From Melieria omissa (Eukaryota > Arthropoda > Insecta > Diptera > Ulidiidae): a stretch of DNA of 64,000 nt. The translations under genes and the position numbers were made by a program. Position 1 is the stretch's first letter. Each line of letters starts with the position of its first letter. Positions 55,434 to 64,000 of the stretch are shown here, piece after piece. A model generated the notes under the pieces. That model was not told where the DNA came from. It saw only the letters and a list, made by a program, of their open reading frames with translations, and did not search any database. The stretch spans positions 114,234,830 through 114,298,829 of the forward strand of contig OZ020268.1 in the NCBI GenBank assembly GCA_963971225.1. Reading direction: 5' to 3'.

Positions 55434-56717
55434 TTTGAGCTTTAAACTTTGCTGAGTAAAAAATTCAGTAAGATGTATCCGCTTGTTAGCGTTTAATTAA
55501 GACTGAGTTGTTGTTGGCGCACTAAACGAAATGAATGATGCGTTTCGGGGCAATTTTTAGCGCCGTGTTCAAAGTGGGGCTGTGGCGACGCGGAGGCGAG
55601 GTTTTCTGTATGACGGCGTTGGCTTTTGCGTACAAGCGAGGGGTGGACAAGTCTTCAAGGACAGCGCATTGAATACGTACAGTAGCAGCTACTATGCAAA
55701 GTGTGCTCACACAACAATTGGTGATTAATATAATCGTTATTAGAACGCGGTATTAGTGCACTTAATGTTCAATTTAGTGGGAATAATCACAAGGGAAACA
55801 AAATCAAATCCACAACCACGAAGAACTCTGCGGCATTCACGTTTGACAACTAAACTGCGAATTGCGAAAGTGTTTGTTCATATCACGCAGGGTTGCATTC
55901 GTTTAGCCAGGGTGTTATTGCATATTCAAAATAATAAATTTTGTAGTTAAACTCAGTTGGTATTCAACATCAGATTGTTAGGCTCGTCTGATGTGTCATC
56001 TTTGTTTCGTTTCGCGGCGGAGCGGATAAATAAAAGTCGCTGTGGTTTCGGGGTTTGGGGTGTTTATTCGACGGATTACGAATATTACAATAAACATTCA
56101 ACGATACAAACGGCCGAAGCCGGTGAGGAGAAAATAGGGGAACATGAGTACAAATGGAGAAGGAAAGATTGGGATTAGAGATGGGATCGACGGATCACTG
56201 AAGACAGCACTCATCTGAACGATCTTATTCATATCTTATAATTAGCAAAATAGATAGAAGGGCGTTATTGATACATTAACGACAGCATTTTCTCATTGTG
56301 GCATGGAAAAGTATTTACGTACGATTCTTCCAGTAACATATCCTTTTGTATATAAAAATGTAAATTAAGGTCAAACTCCATGAAGCGCGTTTCAGGCGTT
56401 TAGGGTTTGTCGCGTTAGGGCGTTTCCATTTGAGCGAATAATTAATTGGGATTCATGAATCGCGTAAACAATTACATACCGATTGCGCTCAGCTGTTTTT
56501 CAACCTTTTCCATAACAGAACGATGCAACACTGGCGCCGGCGCCGCATTTTGAATGAAAATCGGAAAGAGTGTTTTCTTTGGATTCTTGATGAAATTCCT
56601 GCTTTTCGCATTCGAACTGAAAACAAAAATGCCAAGAGCTGTGCCAATTAACAAGCGATAAGTGTGTCCAGACCGAAGTGCATTGTGATTGGAGCAGTTG
56701 AATAGTGAGCCGCGTAA
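55434..56717. promoter_or_regulatory. Divergent promoter region of the cold-shock and RFWD3-like genes
   Basis: The two genes are transcribed away from each other across about 1.3 kb. A possible minus-strand 5' exon lies at 56480-56616: an acceptor-like TGTTTTCAG precedes it and a donor, ATCG|GTATGT, ends it. It could be an untranslated exon of the cold-shock gene or belong to another transcript. The likely start site of the plus-strand gene is just upstream of the ATG at 56718. Confidence 0.35.
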
Positions 56718-58919
56718 ATGCTGCGCCCCCGTGCGCTGGAAACAGGACATGGCGACCACGACTATGTTGCTCGCGAGGCTCCTGTTGCGCTCAGTGATGA
56801 CTCCAGTGACGAATTTGAACCACCCGCCCTACCACAGAGACGCAGTCGACGGCTGCGCGATCTGATGCAGCGTGTGGAGAACACCGATCATGACTATGTG
56901 GCCGTAAGAGATGCGGCCGAAGATGGTGACGGGGAAGTTGAGGCACTTCTCGATGAAGACGAAGACGCTGAGGCGGAAGCAGACGCCGACGCTGAACTGG
57001 AGCAAGAACAGGAACCAGAACAGGATGGTGAACTGGAAGATGATCAACAGCTGGAGGAGGATGCCGAATCGCCGCCAATGCCACAGGCAGAGAATGAAGC
57101 AGAATATGCGCCTGAAAATGGTAGATAGCATTGGGTAACGTTTATTATATGCATTTCTTTAACATTTTGTTTCTGTTCAGCTGAGCCGCTGGCACCGGAT
57201 CGGCCTGATGCGGAGCCCAACGTTACCGCTGAGACTGCGGGCGTCTCGGGCAATGCTGTGATGAACTTGGTCTCACCATCGCCGCCAAAGAAACGTAAAC
57301 GTCTTTCGATGGGGACACCCAAGTGTAATACGCCGAAATTGAAGTCTGGCAGCGACAAGGGCGATGCTGACGAAGAGGACGACGGGTTAACATGTCCCAT
57401 TTGCTTGGACACCTGGGAGATGTCTGGTGAGCATCGGCTAGTGTCGCTGCGCTGTGGCCATCTGTTTGGCGACGCTTGCATACGACGATGGCTGGCCGAG
57501 AGTGCGCGACAGTCAGGGGTAAAAGCCTGTCCACAGTGCAAGACGAAGGCTGCTAATCGGGACATACGATGCTTGTACGCGAAACGACTGCGGGCCATCG
57601 ACCGCAGCGAGGAACATCGGCTGCGCGATCAGCTCGATGAGGAGCGCCGGCGCACACAATCGCTGCAAACAGAGCTGGCTGCACTGAAGATGACGCACAA
57701 AATGGTGGCCATAAAAATACAGTCGTTGGAGTCAGAGAACGACCGCATGAAACAAATGCTGCGTACAGGAACTGGCAGCGGCTTTAGCTACGAGGCGGAC
57801 CTGGCCAACTCGAAGCTACTGTTGCGTTTGCAGTCACATAAACTCTTTCTAGAGCGAAATATTGAGATTTCGCGCGAACCCGGCTGCCGGGTGCTTATCT
57901 ATGCCGACCGGCACTCGTCCATTCTGGCGTCACAGAAGAGTGCGCAAGGCCTTTTTCCCGGCTATGGCGTTCGCTTTATTGACACTCCCTCCTTCCGCAC
58001 TTCAACGTTTTTGCACACCTCAGCGAAATTGTTGCGCGACATTTGCCTCAGCTCTGACCAGCAATTGCTGGCCGTTGCCAGCATGGAGACGCGCTCCAAA
58101 CTCTTTGATTTGCGCACACGTCAAGTGGCTGCGATTTTCGAGCCCAGCGAGAAAACGCTATGGGCGTGTGCCATGGACCGTCAAGAGCGTGAACACTTTC
58201 TGTACCTGGGCGGTGCGAATGGCAGTACGTACGTGTACGATGTGCGCTTTCCGGAAACGGTGGTAGAGGAATTCAAGACAGAAGGTACCAGTCTACATAT
58301 TATTTGATAAAGTGTTGTAACTATGACCTTGACTATTTTTCTCTTACACTAAATTTCAGGCGATCTCAGCACTGTGATTAGCATTGCGCCCGTGTCTGCA
58401 GGCAAAACCTTTCCTAGCGGCGGCTTCCTTGTATGCAAACTACAATCCATTTGGTTCTACGAGTACGCGTCGGCCAGCGGCACAACAACGTCCACCCGTC
58501 TCAACCTCGAGGGTCCGTTCAGCTCGATGAGCTTTGATGCAGCTCACGAAACGCTACTCGTATCGGCGCGCTGCAGTGTACGTCATCCCCAGTCCCGTTA
58601 CATTATTGGCAAACTGGAAAAAGTGGATGAGACTGCCGTGCTCAATGTCAAGGTGACTTTCAGCGGCTCTAAGGCCACGCCTGTGATGAGCCGTTGTGCA
58701 CAGATCGCGGTCGAAGCGAATACCCTGGTCGCTGGCTACATACAGGATGCCAAGATGCTGGCGCTGTTTGATGCGCGGCGCGAGCAGCGCGTGCAATCGA
58801 TGCCTGTGCAGGAGGTGGTCTATGATGTGTGTCCCGTGTACACGGGCAGCGCCACGTACTTAGCGGCGCTCACCGAGACCAAGTGCCGTATGTACAAACT
58901 GACTTCGTCAACGGCGTAG
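56718..58919 (+). CDS. RFWD3-like RING and WD-repeat ubiquitin ligase
   Basis: Three exons, 56718-57120, 57181-58284 and 58360-58919 (introns of 60 and 75 bp, both phase 1), give 688 residues. The first exon is acidic (Glu/Asp-rich, about 60-130). A nuclear-localisation-like PKKRKR lies near 170. A RING finger spans about 206-255 (CPICLDTWEMSGEHR, CGHLFGDACIRRWL, CPQC). A coiled coil follows (about 277-330). The remaining 350 residues show WD-like strands (SSDQQLLAVASM, GGANGSTYVYDVRF). Vertebrate RFWD3 ubiquitylates RPA and RAD51 at stalled forks and crosslinks; the same role here is inferred. In the spelled RING the residue after the first histidine block has one cysteine fewer than a textbook C3HC4, which I believe is also so in RFWD3. 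The start codon follows an in-frame TAA. Confidence 0.88.
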
Positions 58920-61900
58920 TAGCCTTCGCCGACTCAGAAATATATTTTATAGTGTAAAGTTCAATATTAGTTTAGGCACTCTCCTTAAGTGCTTCATTTC
59001 GCCGAGTGATTCCTTAACTCATTTCTTTCATTAAATTTTTGTTTTTTAGAAATTAAACTTAACTGGGCAGCAACAAACTGTTTACGCATTTTGTTTAACA
59101 TTTGCACGTATTTTTAATTACCCTTTATTATGAATTTATATGTATTTGTTGCTGTGACTGCAGTTCTCAGCATAGGTCAACGCATGCTTTTGCCATAGCA
59201 ACACCAATGGAGATACGCGATCGTTGATCATTGTAACCGCATCAAGTTGCTTCTGAAGGCGAAACGAAAGAACTGCTCAGACTGAATGTGAAATAAATTA
59301 AATGTTTGAAAATGTGAATGTTATTTTGTTTTAATGAACAGAGTGCAGTCGCTTCCAATGATGAATTGAGTTCTATGCAGTCCTGCCATCCTATGTATTA
59401 AATCATACAAAACACATCCATGATGAAGCATGAATTGTACAACAACATGAGCCAACTGTATGAGTTCAGCTACTACATCAGCTGCACCGTGTTATAGACA
59501 AATGCTGATACTTCACGTAATCACGAAATCCCGTAATTTCGTTTCGAGGGCCAAAAGGAGAATCCTCATCTTCGCTTAATGTCATCTTTAAGACATGCAA
59601 ACTTTCGGTAAACGCTCATACAAGTCGCATCCTGGTAACGGTTTATGTTCAGTCAAGCAAGTGGAGCCCATCCACCGAATCACAATAAAAAAACAACGCT
59701 CCACAGGAGGCTCCTCTAAAGTTTCAATCTTTATTATTAAGTTTCTTTTTTTTCACATTTTACACATTTCATTTAATTGTTGGTTTTTTCAATATTAGTT
59801 GTAACACATTTCGTTTGTTGTTTTATTTCTTATTAAAGATGAAAATGGAGAATTTATTGAATTTATTGTGGTCTGCCATGAATATTTTATGTATGTAGGT
59901 ATGTACGACGCTTAGGTAATATATATGTGTATTGAATGTGTGAGTGTAAGTTGTGGTATTGCAGAATGTTCCGAGTATGTGGTATGGTACTTTATGTAAA
60001 AATACGCTCAAATAGCAATGCAATGCTTAAATTAGCTGTTAATCGTGAGTGACTATCAAATGCATTGGGATTTGCATCTGGCGGCGTTTTAAATGCGTTT
60101 GTTCTAATGTATGCGTATGATTATGTATGTAATGGGTGTTGATTTATGTATTTTTTACTGATTGGGGAATGCTGGAAATATTCAATAGAACTTTTAAATG
60201 TTTTTTTATGTATATATGTATGTATATTTTTCAATAAATTTCTGCTCTTCTTACTTCAACCGAATGCAGTTCAAGTTTTGCTTTTTCTCACAGAAGCAAA
60301 AACTTGCAATATTTAATGTACGTTGTATGTGCACATATATCATTTGTATAACCGTGACTATGCATACATACATACGTGCTTGTATTTGCGCACAATAGAA
60401 TTAACGCCCATGGCCAATAACAGCAATCTAACATTTAAATATCAAATGCAGACTCTGCTGCGTAATAAATGTAGCTCCCCTCTCTCTCTTTTAATTATTC
60501 TGGTATATATGCTAACCTTCAATGCACTCTTGCGTCCCTAGTTGCTGTAACTCTCATGTCGGCTTATTACATAGTAAAGGGAAGTGGAAAGCTATTTATG
60601 ATTTGCATGTACAAATTATTAAATTATAAAAATTTATGTATACAGCTCAATTCGCCCAAATCCAACTGTGTACTGCTTTCGCCCCGCAGTTGCTAAATAT
60701 TGCCTACGTTCTGCTCAATATCGCCTATAGTTATGTATAAAAGTATAAACACTAAATTTTTCGTTATTCTGCCTGAATCTGTGTGTTCTTTTTCTCGGAG
60801 GTGGAAAATCTTCGAAAATCTGTGTCTGTGTGTGTGTGTGTATGTGAGAAATACTGATATCGTCTTCTCATACTTTCTACATTATTGAGTTCGTGTAGAA
60901 AATAATACCTTGAAATATATAATAAAATTAAAATTTCTATTATTTTATGAATAAAAGTATCGATTTGCTTTAATGTTTGGTTTGTCTTAAAGTTGTATAA
61001 ATTTAATTTAAATACAGTCTCAAATGGTACAGCACGTACACACATGTGCAAACATGCCAAAAAGACGATTTGTTGTTAAGGTAAAAATTCGCCGTTTTCA
61101 GATAGTACTTTTTTTTGTATTCGAAATATTTGGTCATAATTTTGCTGCCGCGAAATGCATAAATTCCACAAATTCTTCCCTGTAAATGCTGGAGGAAGTA
61201 ATTTTACGTAATTTGCTAAAAAATTTCAATGATACTATAAATGCCTTTTCCTATAAACTCTTGTTGTTTTTGTATGCTCTTGTATGTTACGAACTGTGAA
61301 CGTTTTAATTGCTAGAAAGCAAAAGTAGTGCGTTGTGTGGAATTTGTGAGTGGAACAATTTATAAAACGCATTATTAATGTATGTATGTTTGTACAGAAA
61401 AGTGCAGAGCTACATCGAAAAGGGTTTTAATTTGATGTCAAATGCTGTGAATGATCCTTTTTCAAGCGTGGCAGACCGATGGCTCTCAACTCCATATGCA
61501 ACCCAACACCATGCGGCGATTTTGCTATATATGGTCGTCCGATTTAAATAAATTATTTTCAAGATACGTTTAATTTAATGCGCGTTTTTTCCGCCAATCC
61601 TTCAAGCGCGCTTCTATTTCGGTATCTCTACAGTTGAGTGCCTCATCAGTCGCCATTCGAATCACTCTTGGCATTCAGCAATGCCAAAGGCACCCGGAAG
61701 CAGGCTACATCACCGGCATCCAACATTTTTGCCTGGCACACTTTTCGGCTGCAGTGTATTTTAATGTATTTGTGGTTGTTTCAGAGTGAAAAGACGCCAA
61801 TTTTGTTTTATACTTTTCAAGTATTTGGTTTTTGTTTTTATTTTGTTTAATGTATTTGTTGCATGTGTCTGTGTTTGCGTGTGTTCATGTATAAATGTTT

Positions 61901-62573
61901 ATATGCTCTTACTTAGGCTACATATAAAACACGTACTTATGCATACAAAATTATACATTAATCGGACTTTGCATGCATTTTACGATTTCATTCCTTTAAT
62001 TTTGCTCTTTTGTTCGTTTTTCGTTTAAATTAAATTTACAGGTATAAACACTAGAATTGCTTAATTCTAAATTAATTAATAATTAATGTTAATTAAAAAA
62101 TGAACGTATGTATGTATTTATAGGTAGGTTCTTCGTTTTAAGAGAAATGCTTCCGTTTGGTTTATGAAAATGTGAAATTTCATACAAAAAATAAAATACA
62201 ACTAAAACAGGCGACAAAGAGTAAAAATGTATTTCTTGCGTTTGTGATTCTGAGCGCTGTATGCAAACGAGTATGTATGAAGGGTGTGTGTGTGTGTGTA
62301 CATGGACATTCTATGTAATATTGTAGCACGCCAAGTTGCGACGCGGCAAACGTGAAGTCCTACTGGCGCTCGTAGTAGACAATAGTGTCATGAATGGAGT
62401 AAAAAAAACGAAAACCACTGAGGCCAACCGCCTGGTCTCCCATTTCTGCGCCTGCCCGCCTTCGTTTGCTACTGTTCCACAGCCACACTAACACCGTGCT
62501 AAGCTTCGCTATGTCCTTTTCTAATTCTCATTTTGTTCTGCACTGCCATCCGCCCTCGGCCCTGCTGCGTTGC
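58920..62573. other. Tail-to-tail intergenic DNA, 3' UTRs only
   Basis: Holds the 3' ends of the RFWD3-like gene (plus) and Neurotactin (minus). It is A/T-rich with many TATGTA, TACATA and GTGTGTGT microsatellite runs (for example 60825-60845, 62285-62300). I see no gene. The long stretch on the Nrt side could be a long 3' UTR. Confidence 0.5.
59292..59297 (+). terminator. Candidate poly(A) signal of the RFWD3-like gene
   Basis: AATAAA about 375 bases after the stop codon; it is the first canonical signal on the plus strand after 58919. Confidence 0.45.
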
Positions 62574-64000
62574 TTAGTCAACGCGCGCATATCGCGGCAC
62601 AATGTCATTGCTTATCCAGAAGTTGCAATTCGGATGGTCCTCTTGCGACAGCGGATCCTGGCCTATGTTGAGCACGCGCCGTCGCGGATCATACTGCGGC
62701 ATCGTGCCGTGAGAGATGTAGTAGTAGAAAAGCTGCTGCATGGACGACACGAAGCGCCGCTGCTCGACCGTGTGCGGCTCGTAGCGGCCCAGTATGGCCT
62801 GCACGTCGGCGTTCACAGTGGCCAGCTGATCCTCGCCCTCGCCCTGTGTCACCACGTAGAATGGCACCGAGGGCTGCAGGCGCGCGTTGGTCAGTAGCGG
62901 GCAAATGGTGCGTATGTCGGTGATCAGCGAGACCAGTCCGCGATAGTCAGTGGCATTGTAGCGCTGTATGGCCTCGTCGGTTAGATTCAGAGCGCCAATT
63001 CTCGAGCTCTCAATGAAGGCGCGCACTTCTTCGGCGCTCCAGTTGGCGTAGCGTTGTCGCAACTGCTCAGTGTGTGACTCGTGTGCCGTGGTGCCCATGA
63101 CCAGCTTCGGTTTGTCCGATTGCTGCTCTTTCCAGGCATCGGCTGGGTGTCGTTGCAGAATGTCGCCGTCCAGCACAAGCCATTCGTGGTGGGCGCTGGT
63201 GTTCTCCTCTCTGGTGGGTATGTCGAGCGAGAAGTGCAGCCAGGTATCCGGCGTGGCAGCCCACACCTGCTCAGTCGATGCGATGCGTAAGCACTCCACA
63301 TTGTCGCAGTCCAAGGCTGACATCATCTCTCCATTGCGCTTCTCAGAGTCTTGTAGAGGCTTACCCGGGAATATGGCCGACGACGAGGATACCCAAGCGC
63401 GCGTGTACAGCTCCTCCAGTTTCTTAGACGTAACCAATGCCGACACCAGTGTGCCGCCGGCGCGATGTCCCAACAGCGTCACTGATTTCGGATCTCCACC
63501 GAAGTGTACAATATTTAAATTAATCCACTTGAGTGCAGCAATGATGTCAGACAGTGCGTAGTTGCCAGAAGTGTGTGGGTAGGCATCCTGAGTTAGCGCT
63601 TCGAGTGCCAGAAAACCAAAGGCACCCAGACGGAAGTTTGGACGCACAAATATGACGTCATGCGATCGTGAGTAGCGTGCGGAGGGACGTAGCACGCCCG
63701 GCGAAGGTCCGGTCAAGCTGTCAGCACCAATTAGCACAATCACAGGCAGTGGATTGTCGTAGCGCACGTGCGGTGTCACCACGTCCAAGTATAGGCAGTC
63801 CTCGTCACCGATAATTGTGCCATTGCCCAAGCGCTGCGAGCACAGCTCACTCCCGTTGTGCGCCTTCAACGTGCCATTCCAGCAGTCGTCGATGCCTTGT
63901 ATAAGTTGAGCTGGGCGCCAGCGCTGATCACCTACAGGCGCCAAAGCGTACGGAATGCCACGGAAGGCAAAGGCGCCATCCTCTTTCAGGCCTTCGACCA
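62574..64000 (-). CDS. Nrt: Neurotactin, inactive esterase-like adhesion protein (partial)
   Basis: A single open frame on the minus strand runs from the window edge (first whole codon at 63998) to the stop at 62574. It covers about 475 residues of a cholinesterase-like domain. Family landmarks are FRGIPYALAPVGDQRW, EDCLYLDVVTP, SGNYALSDIIAALKWI and HFGGDPKSVTLLG. The nucleophile elbow reads GHRAG where active esterases have GxSxG, so the catalytic serine is replaced by arginine. In Drosophila, Neurotactin is a single-pass type II membrane protein with this domain outside the cell. It binds Amalgam and acts in axon guidance and heterophilic adhesion. The cytoplasmic part and the membrane segment would lie beyond the window. 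Other inactive esterase-like adhesion proteins (gliotactin, glutactin, neuroligin) are alternatives, but the overall match favours Nrt. It is tail-to-tail with the RFWD3-like gene. Confidence 0.87.
   Translation of the reverse strand, partial: VEGLKEDGAFAFRGIPYALAPVGDQRWRPAQLIQGIDDCWNGTLKAHNGSELCSQRLGNGTIIGDEDCLYLDVVTPHVRYDNPLPVIVLIGADSLTGPSPGVLRPSARYSRSHDVIFVRPNFRLGAFGFLALEALTQDAYPHTSGNYALSDIIAALKWINLNIVHFGGDPKSVTLLGHRAGGTLVSALVTSKKLEELYTRAWVSSSSAIFPGKPLQDSEKRNGEMMSALDCDNVECLRIASTEQVWAATPDTWLHFSLDIPTREENTSAHHEWLVLDGDILQRHPADAWKEQQSDKPKLVMGTTAHESHTEQLRQRYANWSAEEVRAFIESSRIGALNLTDEAIQRYNATDYRGLVSLITDIRTICPLLTNARLQPSVPFYVVTQGEGEDQLATVNADVQAILGRYEPHTVEQRRFVSSMQQLFYYYISHGTMPQYDPRRRVLNIGQDPLSQEDHPNCNFWISNDIVPRYARVD

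Noticed and set aside
62574..64000. Annotation as an active carboxylesterase
   Set aside because: The serine of the nucleophile elbow is arginine, and the rest fits Neurotactin better.

Overview
The window reads as a piece of a higher-fly (Diptera, Brachycera) nuclear genome. The evidence is AT-rich DNA with many short introns (58-77 bp), spliced genes whose proteins are close to Drosophila ones (Roquin, HBS1, Spt16/Dre4, Neurotactin, a ZAD zinc-finger protein), and degenerate mariner, Tc1-like and pogo-like DNA transposons. A tephritid-like fly is a guess, not a demonstration. From memory, dre4 and Nrt both lie on chromosome arm 3L of D. melanogaster, so the block probably corresponds to Muller element D.

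Layout. 1-5606: repeats (nested pogo-like elements at 888-1869) and the upstream region of roq. 5607-9897 (+): roq, three coding exons, followed by a long A/T-rich 3' region. 13433-15686 (-): HBS1, four exons, tail-to-tail with roq. 17612-36628 (+): a two-exon TMEM134-like membrane protein gene split by an 18.5-kb intron that holds a dead mariner element, two foldback/MITE-like repeats and a small tandem repeat with a perfect palindrome. 36629-42762: intergenic DNA with a dead DD37E Tc1-like element and a hairpin MITE. 42763-44249 (+): an unassigned acidic/coiled-coil protein. 44845-49116 (-): dre4 (Spt16), eight or nine exons. 49997-52072 (-): ZAD plus seven C2H2 fingers. 52600-53027: a second pogo-like MITE. 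54504-55433 (-): a cold-shock-domain protein (CARHSP1 type) whose first exon is unresolved. 56718-58919 (+): an RFWD3-like RING/WD protein. 62574-64000 (-): the C-terminal part of Neurotactin, running off the window.

The genes do not form one pathway. They are mostly housekeeping genes of RNA and chromatin biology: mRNA decay (roq), ribosome rescue (HBS1), nucleosome reorganisation (Spt16), RNA-binding cold-shock protein, DNA-damage ubiquitin ligase (RFWD3-like). They sit beside one neural adhesion gene (Nrt). I found no convincing undescribed biological system. The most distinctive points are splicing details (a GC-AG intron at the HBS1 P-loop, a stop-free intron in its switch I, a frame-preserving optional exon in dre4, an unresolved first exon in the cold-shock gene) and several structured repeats. 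All exon joins were worked out by hand from splice signals and reading phase and have no transcript support.
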